From Fictibacillus fluitans (GTDB lineage: Bacteria; Bacillota; Bacilli; Bacillales; Fictibacillaceae): a DNA stretch of 64,000 nt. The notes beneath the pieces are model-generated. The model did not search any database. It was not told where the DNA came from and saw only the letters and a list, made by a program, of their open reading frames with translations. Of this stretch, positions 1-8,547 are shown in pieces (position 1 is the first letter of the stretch; each line of letters starts with the position of its first letter). The stretch spans positions 186,001 through 250,000 of the forward strand of contig NZ_JAUHTR010000002.1 of assembly GCF_030418125.1 (NCBI RefSeq). The letters are read 5' to 3'. Both the position numbers and the translations under genes were made by a program.

Positions 1-1
1 C

Positions 2-733
2 AACGGAGAAATTTATGCCACTCCCCTTGCTTTAACATTAAGTGCACTGCTGATGTACAGGCTGTTTGAAAAAAACAGCTCATGGGATTTCAGGCTAAAA
101 GATCCTTTATGGTCCCGTAACCTGTTAATGGGAAGCCTGGTGGCGGCCTTGTTCGTAGGAATCAGTGTACTGCTTATGGTGATCGCCGGAAACATCGAAA
201 TTCAAAAGAACAATGTAAGTGGTCAAATTCTGCTCTCACAAATTGCCTTATTCTCGCTCGTTGCTGTCGGGGAGGAACTATTCTTTCGCGGGTATCTGTA
301 CGGACTTTATGAGAAAGCCTATTCGCCAAAATTTGCTGTGATCATGAGTTCCATCCTCTTTGCCGCCATTCATTTGATTAATCCGGATGCTTTCTCAAGA
401 CCGCCTGTGTTCATTGCGCTTGAAATGATTAACATCTTTATGATTGCGTTGTTGTTTGGAATCTCGCGTTATTCTTCGAACAGCTTATGGTTTCCCATCT
501 TTCTGCACCTGTTCATTAATGTCATTCAAACGACCATCTTAGGGTTTGTGAACGGCGGGAAGCAAATGCCGTCCCTGCTGTCACTGGAGAATACAAAGAA
601 TACGCTCATTAACGGTTCGGGCTATGGCTTTGAATCCAGCCTGGCCGCTACGATTGTCCTCTTGGCCATTTTAATGATTTTTATCGTTTTTGGTCTGAGA
701 AGAAAAGACGAACCAACGTTAGAGCTCTCTTGA
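2..733 (+). CDS. CPBP-family intramembrane metalloprotease (5' end missing)
   Basis: This is a polytopic membrane protein of the CPBP (CAAX protease / bacteriocin-processing, Abi) family. The family signature EExxxR appears as GEELFFRGY, followed by the second and third metal/catalytic His segments (AAIHLINP and FLHLFIN). Hydrophobic helices cover most of the 226 residues from the first internal Met. The frame stays open through the window's first bases, and the residues before that Met (ending in a hydrophobic TLSALL stretch) look like membrane helix, so the true start is probably upstream and the ATG at 53 is internal. Members process proteins or confer self-immunity to peptides; the substrate here is unknown. 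It is followed by a repeat fragment and a terminator, so it is not co-transcribed with the AraC gene. The family call is firm, the role is open. Confidence 0.85.
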   Translation, partial: NGEIYATPLALTLSALLMYRLFEKNSSWDFRLKDPLWSRNLLMGSLVAALFVGISVLLMVIAGNIEIQKNNVSGQILLSQIALFSLVAVGEELFFRGYLYGLYEKAYSPKFAVIMSSILFAAIHLINPDAFSRPPVFIALEMINIFMIALLFGISRYSSNSLWFPIFLHLFINVIQTTILGFVNGGKQMPSLLSLENTKNTLINGSGYGFESSLAATIVLLAILMIFIVFGLRRKDEPTLELS

Positions 734-779
734 ATATATTGTCAGTTGGGGATGTGCCTTTGTAGCTTTTGAAAGCATT

Positions 780-860
780 AGCTTCGCACCTGCATAGTCT
801 CACCTGTCACGCGCGTCCCACTGGAGTCTCGCACCCATCACTCCAGGTAACTAATCAATG
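780..860 (-). repeat. Truncated copy of a Bacillaceae interspersed palindromic repeat
   Basis: The reverse complement of this stretch aligns by eye with the left half of the repeat at 7194-7318. It shares the order TGATT, GGAGTGA, GCGAGACTCC, a GGGAC block and GACAGGTGAGACT. The right half is missing. Together with the terminator at 889-945 it fills the roughly 300-base gap between the CPBP and AraC genes; I see no gene there. Confidence 0.6.
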
Positions 861-888
861 AAGATTATGACCAATACTGCCAAATGAT

Positions 889-945
889 AAAGGAACTGCC
901 AGAAGTCAATTTTTATTTTTCTGGACAGTTCCTTTTTCTTTTTCT
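889..945 (+). terminator. Rho-independent terminator downstream of the CPBP gene
   Basis: The left arm starting AAAGGAACTG at 889 pairs with the right arm ending CAGTTCCTTT at about 935, with one bulged base and continued CCAGAA/TTCTGG pairing. The loop is about 14 bases and a T-rich tail follows. It separates the CPBP gene from the AraC gene. Confidence 0.8.
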
Positions 946-1036
946 AAGAAACAATAAATGAAAACTCTTTTACTCCTTAAGGAAAACTGCTAACGTGTAA
1001 GCAAGCCGATCACCAGGCGAAAAAGGAGGATGTTTA

Positions 1037-1846
1037 TTGGACCTGCAGACGCAAAACCGCTCTCCTCTCATTTCCCTTTATGAAAGCAAGCACAATGAAA
1101 AAGACGTTGTCCAGCTTCATCACCACCAAAACCATCAGATTCTCTACATTCTGGATGGAGAAGGGATCTGCATGCTTGGTGGGGTGGAGCATGAGCTCAA
1201 AAAGGACTGTTTTATGATCATTCCGCCCGGGGTGGAGCATTCCATCCATTCCCATTCAAAAACGAGTGTGCTTGTTCTCGATTTTGATGCAGGCAGTCTT
1301 GGGGAGGACATTCAGCAGGAGGTCATCCCTCATGTTTTTCGAAACGCGTGTGTTCTTCAGCTGAATACGTTCGACAGCAGTGATGTCCGGCAGCTTCTGC
1401 GGAAAAAGCTGTATGAACAATCCCACCGTGAGCTTTTTTGGCAAATGACACTCAAAAACTCGTTGAGCGAGATGCTTATCATCATTTCGCGCTCCTACAC
1501 CCAGGAAGCGGCCGACCTTAATTCGCTGAGAGTGGAGCAGTTGAAACGGTACATCGAAACCCGGTACTTTGACATCCGGAGCGCGGAGGATTTGGCGAAC
1601 CGGCTCGGCATCAGCAAACGTTATCTTCAACAAATCTTCAAGGAACACTACAGCATGACTCCTCTTCAATATTTAACCGAAGTCCGCATTGGGCGGGTTA
1701 AAAAAGAGCTGCTTGAAACAGAAAAGGATATTGTATCGATCTGTTTTGAGATGGGCTTTGAATCGTTATCTACGTTTTACCGGCTGTTTAAAAAAATGGT
1801 TGGTGTCTCTCCAAATGTTTACCGAACAACCTACAAATCAAAATGA
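1037..1846 (+). CDS. AraC-family transcriptional regulator
   Basis: This is a one-component DNA-binding regulator of 269 residues. The N-terminal half is a cupin-type ligand-binding domain with a His-rich segment (LHHHQNHQ near residue 28) and the IPPGVEHSIHSH strand. The C-terminal ~100 residues hold the two AraC helix-turn-helix motifs (AEDLANRLGISKRYLQQIFKE; then IVSICFEMGFESLSTFYRLFKK). It starts with TTG, set by a strong AAAAGGAGG ribosome binding site at 1021-1029. It lies 92 bases upstream of the nine-gene dehydrogenase/isomerase run and probably senses its sugar inducer and activates that run. The ligand is not identifiable from sequence. Confidence 0.9.
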   Translation: MDLQTQNRSPLISLYESKHNEKDVVQLHHHQNHQILYILDGEGICMLGGVEHELKKDCFMIIPPGVEHSIHSHSKTSVLVLDFDAGSLGEDIQQEVIPHVFRNACVLQLNTFDSSDVRQLLRKKLYEQSHRELFWQMTLKNSLSEMLIIISRSYTQEAADLNSLRVEQLKRYIETRYFDIRSAEDLANRLGISKRYLQQIFKEHYSMTPLQYLTEVRIGRVKKELLETEKDIVSICFEMGFESLSTFYRLFKKMVGVSPNVYRTTYKSK

Positions 1847-1893
1847 GTTCCGAAATTGAGAATCATCTTCGCTATCTAGTAAGACAGGAAAAG

Positions 1894-1930
1894 CCTCCGC
1901 CTTTAAACTGACGTTAAATCAGTGAGGAGG
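1894..1930 (+). promoter_or_regulatory. Possible hairpin over the ribosome binding site of the first dehydrogenase gene
   Basis: CCTCC at 1894-1898 is complementary to GGAGG at 1926-1930, the ribosome binding site of the gene starting at 1939. The inner sequence ACTGA(1907)...TCAGT(1923) can also pair. The nested pairing could mask translation initiation. It is short and could be chance. Confidence 0.3.
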
Positions 1931-1938
1931 AAAGAGCC

Positions 1939-3132
1939 ATGACGACCCATAATGCAGGTGTAATTTTAAACGGAGTAACAGGAAGAATGGGAACACGGCA
2001 GCACTTGATCCGTTCCATTCTGGCTATTCGGGAACAAGGCGGTATACAGCTTAACAACGGTGATGTGGTCATGCCGGATCCAATATTGGTCGGACGGAAT
2101 GAAAAAAAGCTGGAAGCATTAGCCGAAGCTCATTCGCTCAGCAGGTGGACAACCAATCTGTCAGAAGCGCTTCAAGACGAGTACAATGTGATTTATTTTG
2201 ATTCCCAAACGACCGACCGACGGCAGGAGTCGATTAAACAGGCGATTGCTGCCGGAAAGCACATCTATTGTGAAAAGCCGACAGCCACCTCGATGGAAGG
2301 TTCTCTGCAGCTGGCGAAACAGGCAGAGGAGGCTGGTGTCAAAAACGGTGTCGTGCAGGACAAATTATTCCTTCCAGGCATCATGAAGCTCAAACGCCTG
2401 CTGGATGTTGGCTTTTTTGGAGAAATCCTTTCGGTGCGCATGGAATTTGGCTATTGGGTGTTTGAGGGGGACTGGCAAGAATGCCAGCGGCCGTCGTGGA
2501 ACTATAAGAAGGAGCTTGGCGGAGGGATTATTGTGGATATGTTTCCGCACTGGCGCTATGTGCTCGATGACCTGTTTGGCGGGGTAAAGGCTGTGTCAGC
2601 GGTGGCTTCGACCCACATCAGCACCCGGGTGGATGAAGAGGGGAATACATACCAGGCCACAGCTGATGATGCGGCATACGCCACCTTTGAACTGGAAAAT
2701 GGTGTGATTGCGAGCGTCAATTCTTCCTGGGCGGTACGGGTCAAGCGGGATGACCTTCTCACCATTCAAGTGGACGGAACGGAAGGAAGTGCTGTGGCCG
2801 GTCTTCGTCAGTGCAAAACACAGCACCGGATCAACACGCCAAAACCGGTATGGAATCCGGATTTGGAGAATACGATCGATTTTCAAAGCCAGTGGAGCGA
2901 GGTTCCAGATAACCAGATTTTTGACAACGCTTTCAAGGTGCAGTGGGAGATGTTTTTCAAGCATGTCTTCCAGGATGATCCCTTTCCATGGGATTTGCTT
3001 GAGGGAGCAAAAGGAACACAACTGGCCGATCTCGGGCTGCAGTCGGCCAAAGAACGCCGCTGGCTTGATGTGCCGGAATTGACCACAGCAGGGAGGGTGA
3101 AGGATGAGCACTATTTATCTTCCCGCACCTGA
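1939..3132 (+). CDS. Gfo/Idh/MocA-family oxidoreductase
   Basis: This is a predicted cytosolic NAD(P)-dependent sugar dehydrogenase of 397 residues. The N-terminal Rossmann fold carries a glycine-rich loop written NGVTGRMGTRQH, and the family's EKP motif appears as YCEKPTA near residue 112. The C-terminal half is the alpha/beta substrate-binding domain typical of the family (GGGIIVDMFPHWRYV, with an active-site His). It starts at ATG with AGGAGG eight bases upstream. It overlaps the DUF993 gene by 29 bases, so the two are translationally coupled. It opens a run of sugar-modifying enzymes and most likely oxidises a sugar hydroxyl to a ketone. Substrate and regiochemistry are unknown. Confidence 0.88.
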   Translation: MTTHNAGVILNGVTGRMGTRQHLIRSILAIREQGGIQLNNGDVVMPDPILVGRNEKKLEALAEAHSLSRWTTNLSEALQDEYNVIYFDSQTTDRRQESIKQAIAAGKHIYCEKPTATSMEGSLQLAKQAEEAGVKNGVVQDKLFLPGIMKLKRLLDVGFFGEILSVRMEFGYWVFEGDWQECQRPSWNYKKELGGGIIVDMFPHWRYVLDDLFGGVKAVSAVASTHISTRVDEEGNTYQATADDAAYATFELENGVIASVNSSWAVRVKRDDLLTIQVDGTEGSAVAGLRQCKTQHRINTPKPVWNPDLENTIDFQSQWSEVPDNQIFDNAFKVQWEMFFKHVFQDDPFPWDLLEGAKGTQLADLGLQSAKERRWLDVPELTTAGRVKDEHYLSSRT

Positions 3133-4276
3133 TGGTACAGTGTTTCCCTATCAGCTTGAAAACAAGGAACCACTGCCAAAGCCTGGGGCCAACGCGTTTC
3201 ATTCAAGAACGGCATATGCCGCCGCACATGTGGTGGCCAATCCGTTCTCACAGGGCAAAGGGGATGTCATCGACTGGGAGAGTACATTAAATTACCGCCG
3301 CCATTTATGGTCGCTCGGCTTGTCGGTGGCAGAAGCAATGGACACCGCGCAGCGCGGCATGGGATTGCGATGGGAGGACGCAAAGGAACTCATTTCCCGC
3401 TCTGTAAAAGAGGCCAAAGCGGTTGGCGGAGGGATTGCCTGCGGCGCCGGGACCGATCATCTTCGAGATAATGAACATTATTCACTACAAGCCATTTGTG
3501 AAGCCTATGAGGAACAGGCAACACATATTGAGCAGGCCGGGAGTAAGGTGATCCTCATGGCAAGCCGCGCGCTTGCTGCCTCTGCCCGCTCACCGGAAGA
3601 CTATGACGATGTGTACGGTAGAATTTTGAACCAGACCGAACAGCCGGTCATCCTCCACTGGCTTGGTGACATGTTTGATCCGATGCTTGCCGGCTACTGG
3701 GGATCAGACGACCTGGATGAAGCGATGGAAAATTGTCTGGCCATCATACGAAAATATGAAAACAAAATCGACGGGATCAAGATTTCATTGCTGGATGACC
3801 AAAAGGAAATCAAAATGCGCCGGCTGCTGCCGGCTGGCGTGAAAATGTACACAGGTGACGATTTCAATTATCCGTCACTGATTGAAGGAGACGAAGCGGG
3901 CTACAGCCATGCACTGCTGGGCATTTTTGACGGGATCGCGTCTGTCGCCTCTTCCGCTCTTGGCGATCTGGACAGCGGAAACCTGGCGGACTACCGCAAG
4001 AAGATGGATGCCACCGTACCCCTTTCCCGTCATATTTTCCAGACGCCGACCTACTGCTACAAAACGGGCATCGTGTTTCTGGCGTATCTCAATGGACATC
4101 AGCCTCACTTCCGGATGGTAGAGGGTGCGGAGAGCGCGCGTTCCATCCTGCACCTATCGCAATTGTTTCAGCTCGCTGACCAGGCGAATGTGCTGTCTGA
4201 TCCGGAGCTTTCCATTGAGCGGATGAAGCCTGTACTGCAGCTTGCAGGCATTCATCAGATGGAGGCGGTCAAATGA
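3104..4276 (+). CDS. DUF993 / dihydrodipicolinate-synthase-like aldolase family protein
   Basis: This 390-residue protein matches the DUF993 family, predicted TIM barrels related to the dihydrodipicolinate synthase/N-acetylneuraminate lyase class I aldolases. Recognisable family segments are ACGAGTDHL, EQPVILHWLGDMFDP and a lysine in the DGIKISLLDD strand, the position where the Schiff-base lysine of class I aldolases would fall. It is coupled to the dehydrogenase before it and, by an ATGA overlap, to the isomerase after it. In this setting a retro-aldol or related cleavage of an oxidised sugar is plausible. That is inference; the family has no function I can state with certainty. Confidence 0.8.
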   Translation: MSTIYLPAPDGTVFPYQLENKEPLPKPGANAFHSRTAYAAAHVVANPFSQGKGDVIDWESTLNYRRHLWSLGLSVAEAMDTAQRGMGLRWEDAKELISRSVKEAKAVGGGIACGAGTDHLRDNEHYSLQAICEAYEEQATHIEQAGSKVILMASRALAASARSPEDYDDVYGRILNQTEQPVILHWLGDMFDPMLAGYWGSDDLDEAMENCLAIIRKYENKIDGIKISLLDDQKEIKMRRLLPAGVKMYTGDDFNYPSLIEGDEAGYSHALLGIFDGIASVASSALGDLDSGNLADYRKKMDATVPLSRHIFQTPTYCYKTGIVFLAYLNGHQPHFRMVEGAESARSILHLSQLFQLADQANVLSDPELSIERMKPVLQLAGIHQMEAVK

Positions 4277-5094
4277 GCGGTTCTGTGGATGTAAAAAGAC
4301 TGAGCCTGAACCAGATCACCACTGAAAACTGGTCGCTGGCCGAGGCGATTGAAGGATGCCTCCGGCAAGATATTGAAACGATTTCGATATGGCGGCACAA
4401 AATCGCTGATATCGGGCTGAAGGAGAGCAGCCGGCTGATCCGGGAATCCGGCCTGAAGGTGTCCAGTGTATGCCGGGGCGGAATGTTTCCTGCCCTGTCC
4501 GCTTCAGAACGCAGCGAACGGATTGAAGATAACAAGCGGGCAATAGAAGAGGCAGCAGAGCTTGGGACAGAGGTGCTTGTGCTGGTCTGCGGGCCCTCAC
4601 CTCATAAAGATCTTGCCGAAAGCCGCAAGTGGGTACAGGAGGGAATCGAGGCCATCCTGCCGTTTGCACAGCAGCATGGAGTAAAGCTTGGCATTGAACC
4701 TCTCCATCCGATGTTTGCGGCCGACCGGTCGGTGATTACCACCCTGGCTGAAGCGAACGACCTGAAAAGCAGAATCGGGTCAGATCAGGTTGGCGTGATT
4801 GTGGATGTGTTTCATGTATGGTGGGACCCCTATCTTTATGAAGAAATCAACCGTGCCAACGGCAATATTCTTGGGTTTCATGTTTCCGACTGGAAGGTGC
4901 CGATTATCGACCTGTTCATGGGGCGTTCCTTGATGGGAGAAGGAGTCATTGATATCCCGCGCATCCGGAATGCGGTGGAGCAGAACGGCTATCACGGGCC
5001 GATTGAGGTGGAGATCATGAACAAAGAATTGTGGGAGATGCCTGGCGATGATAATCTCGCCTTGATTAAAAAAGCTTTTGCTCAGCATGTATAA
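4273..5094 (+). CDS. Sugar phosphate isomerase/epimerase family protein (AP-endonuclease-2-like TIM barrel)
   Basis: This 273-residue protein has the xylose-isomerase-like TIM barrel layout. Metal-ligand segments are visible in order: LGIEPLHP (Glu), GVIVDVFHVWWDP (Asp, His), GFHVSDWKVP (His, Asp) and GPIEVEIMNKE (Glu). It begins with an ATGA overlap with the DUF993 gene, with GGAGG just upstream. Members of this fold catalyse isomerisation, epimerisation or dehydration of sugars and keto-sugars next to Gfo/Idh/MocA partners. It probably acts on the product of the neighbouring dehydrogenase. The specific reaction is not readable. Confidence 0.85.
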   Translation: MSGSVDVKRLSLNQITTENWSLAEAIEGCLRQDIETISIWRHKIADIGLKESSRLIRESGLKVSSVCRGGMFPALSASERSERIEDNKRAIEEAAELGTEVLVLVCGPSPHKDLAESRKWVQEGIEAILPFAQQHGVKLGIEPLHPMFAADRSVITTLAEANDLKSRIGSDQVGVIVDVFHVWWDPYLYEEINRANGNILGFHVSDWKVPIIDLFMGRSLMGEGVIDIPRIRNAVEQNGYHGPIEVEIMNKELWEMPGDDNLALIKKAFAQHV

Positions 5095-5218
5095 CTCTTC
5101 AACAAATTATAGCAATATCTGTCATCAATCCCGAAAAATGAGGCAACGTGAACAAAGCAGGCAGATTGCCGGCCTTTTACCATAAAGGGAAGGAGTAGTG
5201 CATACAGGGAGGGATTTC

Positions 5219-6067
5219 ATGAAATTGGCGTTTACCACGCTTGGATGTCCGGGCTGGAGCCTGGGGACGATGATTTCACATGCTCGTCAGTACGGTTATG
5301 AAGGAATTGACTTTCGCGGGTATCAGGGAGAAATGGAAATTTACCGGTTGCCTGAGTTTTCGACAACGCTGGAAGAAACAAAGGAAAGGTTCATGGAAGC
5401 GGAACTTGAGATTCCCTGCTTTTCCAGCTCGGTCCGCTTATTTACCGAATCAAAGGAAGAACAGAAGAAATACCTCGAAGAGCTGAAGCAGTATGCCGAT
5501 TTATGTGAGTACTTCGAAACCCCCTTTATCCGGGTGTTCGGCGGTTCGATTGGGGACCATGGCAGAGGGGAAGCGGTGGACATTGCCGCTGAGAATACTG
5601 CGGAGTATTTAAAAGTGATTGAAGGGCGGCCTGTCACTCTGCTATTGGAAACACACGATGACTGGACCAGCTGCCAGGTTGCCCAGGAGCTGCTCAGCAG
5701 GGTGGATTCTTCTCAACTGGAGGTTTTGTGGGACGTTCACCATCCGTACCGGACGCTTGGAGAGGAACCGGAGCAGACATGGAATGTGCTCGGGAAGCAC
5801 ATCCGATACACCCACTGGAAGGATTCCTATGTTAAAGAAGATCACAAGAGAGGCTATCAGCTGTGTCTGCTTGGAGATGGAGATCTTCCGCTTTACCGGA
5901 TGTACCGCCTGCTGAAGGATGAAGGCTATCAAGGGTACTTTACGCTGGAATGGGAGAAGGTCTGGTGCCCTGAGATTGAAGAGCCGGAAATAGCGTTTAA
6001 GCAATATGCTCATTTTATGAAAAAGTTGGAACAGCAGGTCTCCTCTGGTCCGACCATGAAATTCTGA
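5219..6067 (+). CDS. Sugar phosphate isomerase/epimerase family protein
   Basis: This is a second xylose-isomerase-like TIM barrel, 282 residues. The ATG at 5219 is chosen because AGGGAGGG lies just before it and MKLAFTTLGCPGWS is a typical N-terminus; an in-frame GTG at 5198 is less likely. Metal-ligand strands appear as LLLETHDD, VLWDVHHPYRT, IRYTHWKDS and GYFTLEWEKVW, so the active site looks intact. It follows a 124-base gap but continues the same transcription direction, and the next dehydrogenase starts 15 bases downstream. A role in keto-sugar isomerisation is inferred from context. Confidence 0.85.
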   Translation: MKLAFTTLGCPGWSLGTMISHARQYGYEGIDFRGYQGEMEIYRLPEFSTTLEETKERFMEAELEIPCFSSSVRLFTESKEEQKKYLEELKQYADLCEYFETPFIRVFGGSIGDHGRGEAVDIAAENTAEYLKVIEGRPVTLLLETHDDWTSCQVAQELLSRVDSSQLEVLWDVHHPYRTLGEEPEQTWNVLGKHIRYTHWKDSYVKEDHKRGYQLCLLGDGDLPLYRMYRLLKDEGYQGYFTLEWEKVWCPEIEEPEIAFKQYAHFMKKLEQQVSSGPTMKF

Positions 6068-6082
6068 CACCGGGAGGAAGCT

Positions 6083-7141
6083 ATGATCAATTTTGCGATT
6101 GCAGGGTGCGGAAGGGTGGCAGCCGTTCATGCGGAGGCGATCCAACAGGCGCAAGGAGCCCGGCTTCTTGCGGTTTGTGATACGAACGAAGAACGCCTTT
6201 ATCCCTTTGCACAAAAATATGGAGCGGAATCTGCCATTACTGATTTCTCCGCCATGATCAATGATCCCGCGATTGATGTGGTTAATATATGCACACCAAA
6301 CGCCCTCCACGCGGAAATGGCGATCCAGGCGATGGAAAAGGGCAAGCACGTCATGATCGAAAAACCGATGGCATTATCCGTTCATGATGCAGACCGGATC
6401 ATGGAGACAGCTGAAAAATACCAGGTTAAAGCAACCGTCGTCCACCAAAACCGGTTCAATGAAGCGGTCCAGACGACAAAAAAAGCACTGGAGCAAGGCA
6501 AGTTCGGAAAAATGGCATACGGAACAGCGAATATCCGCTGGCGCCGGGGCCAGGAGTATTATGACCAGGACTCCTGGCGCGGAACGACAGCCATGAAGGA
6601 CGGCGTGTTGATGAATCAGTGCATCCATACGATCGACCTGCTGATTTGGCTGATGGGACCGGTCAAAAGCGTAATGGGCAAAACGGCAACCCGGACAGTG
6701 GATATTGAAATGGAGGATGTGGGCACGGCACTTCTGGAGTTCCAGGACGGATCCATAGGCATGGTAGAAGGAACAGGAGCTATTTACCCCGCAGACCTCG
6801 GAGCCAGCCTGAATCTTTTCGGAGAAACCGGCACCGTATGCATTGGCGGTAACGCCGCAAACCAAATTGAAAAGTGGCGGTTCTCCACCTCATTTGCTGA
6901 GGAGGAATACAAGATGGTCTCCAGCCAAAAAAACCTGCCCGACTCAGTTTACGGCGAAGGCCACAAGACCATCATCGCCGACTTCATCCGGGCCATCCAG
7001 ACAAATACCGAACCCTACGTCTCACTACAAGACGGCCGAGCCGCCATCCAAGTCATCCTGGCGATCTACCAATCTTCCAAAACAGGAAAAGCCATCGAAC
7101 TAGGAGCACCGCAGGACACTAACTCACTTCTATCAGGCTGA
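6083..7141 (+). CDS. Gfo/Idh/MocA-family oxidoreductase
   Basis: This 352-residue dehydrogenase has a canonical Rossmann loop (AIAGCGRVAAVHAEA), the EKP motif as MIEKPMAL near residue 95, and the family's substrate-domain segment MNQCIHTIDLLIWLMG containing the catalytic-region His and Asp. It starts at ATG with GGGAGGAAG in front. Of the four Gfo/Idh/MocA proteins in this region it looks the most orthodox, resembling inositol- or glucoside-type dehydrogenases. A repeat element follows it, so transcription of the next gene may be partly uncoupled. Confidence 0.9.
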   Translation: MINFAIAGCGRVAAVHAEAIQQAQGARLLAVCDTNEERLYPFAQKYGAESAITDFSAMINDPAIDVVNICTPNALHAEMAIQAMEKGKHVMIEKPMALSVHDADRIMETAEKYQVKATVVHQNRFNEAVQTTKKALEQGKFGKMAYGTANIRWRRGQEYYDQDSWRGTTAMKDGVLMNQCIHTIDLLIWLMGPVKSVMGKTATRTVDIEMEDVGTALLEFQDGSIGMVEGTGAIYPADLGASLNLFGETGTVCIGGNAANQIEKWRFSTSFAEEEYKMVSSQKNLPDSVYGEGHKTIIADFIRAIQTNTEPYVSLQDGRAAIQVILAIYQSSKTGKAIELGAPQDTNSLLSG

Positions 7142-7193
7142 CAAAGGATTGATTTTAACAAAGTCTTGCTTAGACAGGGAGCTTCATTGCTAG

Positions 7194-7318
7194 GTTGATT
7201 GGAGTGAAAGGGCGAGACTCCTTAGGGATTAGCGGGACAGGTGAGACTGTGAGGCGCTTGCGCCGGTCAGGCTCACCGCCCGCCCCTAGGAAAGCGAGCC
7301 CCTGGAACGCAAATCAAC
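7194..7318 (+). repeat. Interspersed palindromic repeat of Bacillaceae type, full-length copy
   Basis: This 125-base intergenic element is bounded by GTTGATT at the left and AATCAAC at the right, which are inverted repeats. It contains GCGAGACTCC, GCGGGACAGGTGAGAC, a central GGCGCTTGCGCC palindrome and GGCTCACCGCCCGCCCC, giving strong intramolecular pairing. It resembles a short repeat I recall scattered between genes in many Bacillus-like genomes. A truncated second copy lies at 780-860 on the other strand. It is GC-rich compared with its flanks and contains no ORF. Confidence 0.7.
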
Positions 7319-7371
7319 TACTCTCATAGAGGCTACGAAGCCAAAACAAAAAACCACAAGGAGGCATTCAC

Positions 7372-8532
7372 ATGGAACACGTAAGACTTGGAGTCATCGG
7401 AGCAGGAAACATGGGAGGAGCACACGCGCGCTATCTCCTGAACGGAGAAATCAACGGAGCTGTCCTTACCGCCGTCCTCGACTCAAGCGTAGAACGAGCA
7501 GAGGCACTAAAAAAAGAAATCGACAGCAGCGTCCAGGTATTCACCGACGAAGACTCATTCTTCGAGTCGGGTCTTATCGATGCTGTGCTCATCGCAGCAC
7601 CGCACTATTATCATTCGCCGCTCGCCATCAAAGCATTTGGCCATGGCCTGCATGTGCTCTGCGAAAAGCCGGCAGGCGTGTACACCAAGCAGGTTCGCGA
7701 AATGAACGAAGCCGCTGAGAGAAGCGGAAAAATATTTTCCATGATGTACAACCAGCGCACCAACCCGCTGTACCAGAAGCTCCGCAACCTCATTCATACC
7801 GGTGAGCTTGGGGAAATCCGCCGGGTGAACTGGCTGATCACCAACTGGTACCGGTCGCAAAGCTATTACGATTCAGGCGGCTGGAGAGCCACATGGGAAG
7901 GTGAAGGCGGCGGTGTACTGATCAACCAGTGTCCGCACCAGCTCGATCTGTGGCAATGGATGACAGGCATGATGCCCAAGCGCATGCGCGCGTTTTGCTA
8001 TTTTGGCAAGCACAGGGAGATTGAGGTGGAGGACGATGTCACTGCCTTTGCGGAGTATGACAATGGCGCGACGGCGGTTTTTATTACGACAACCGGGGAA
8101 GCACCGGGAACGAACCGGCTGGAGATTGCCGGCAGCCGGGGAAAGGTGGTCGTTGAGGACGGGAAGCTGGATTTCTGGAGGCTGCGAGTATCGGAGCCAG
8201 AGTTTAACCGTGAATACAAAGGCGGCTTTGGAGCACCGGAATGCTGGAAGGTCGAGGTGCCGATCGAAGGCAAGGAAACGGCGCACCGCGGCATCACCCA
8301 GAATTTTGTGGATGCCATCCTGAAGGGAACGCCGCTCATTGCACCGGGGATCGAGGGCATCAAGGGGCTTGAGCTGTCCAATGCCATGCATCTTTCCACG
8401 TGGCTGGATGACTGGGTGGAGTTTCCGGTGGACGAGGAGCTCTATCTGAAGCATCTGCAAGAAAAAGCGGCACAATCCAACGTGAAAAAAGATAAAAACA
8501 GCGTTGTGCTGGATGTTGGCGGAACGTACTGA
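7372..8532 (+). CDS. Gfo/Idh/MocA-family oxidoreductase
   Basis: This 386-residue dehydrogenase has an intact Rossmann loop (GVIGAGNMGGAHARY), the EKP motif (LCEKPAGV near residue 101) and the substrate-domain strand GGVLINQCPHQLDLWQW with the usual His and Asp. It starts at ATG 7372 behind AAGGAGG and lies just after the repeat element, so it may have its own promoter; I could not identify a convincing one. The next dehydrogenase gene starts 15 bases later. It is predicted to oxidise a sugar ring hydroxyl in the cytosol. Confidence 0.9.
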   Translation: MEHVRLGVIGAGNMGGAHARYLLNGEINGAVLTAVLDSSVERAEALKKEIDSSVQVFTDEDSFFESGLIDAVLIAAPHYYHSPLAIKAFGHGLHVLCEKPAGVYTKQVREMNEAAERSGKIFSMMYNQRTNPLYQKLRNLIHTGELGEIRRVNWLITNWYRSQSYYDSGGWRATWEGEGGGVLINQCPHQLDLWQWMTGMMPKRMRAFCYFGKHREIEVEDDVTAFAEYDNGATAVFITTTGEAPGTNRLEIAGSRGKVVVEDGKLDFWRLRVSEPEFNREYKGGFGAPECWKVEVPIEGKETAHRGITQNFVDAILKGTPLIAPGIEGIKGLELSNAMHLSTWLDDWVEFPVDEELYLKHLQEKAAQSNVKKDKNSVVLDVGGTY

Positions 8533-8547
8533 TAAAGGAGCGGACAC

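Noticed and set aside
5642-6349. 235-codon antisense frame across the isomerase/dehydrogenase junction
   Set aside because: It covers the ends of two convincing genes in the opposite direction and shows no family resemblance.
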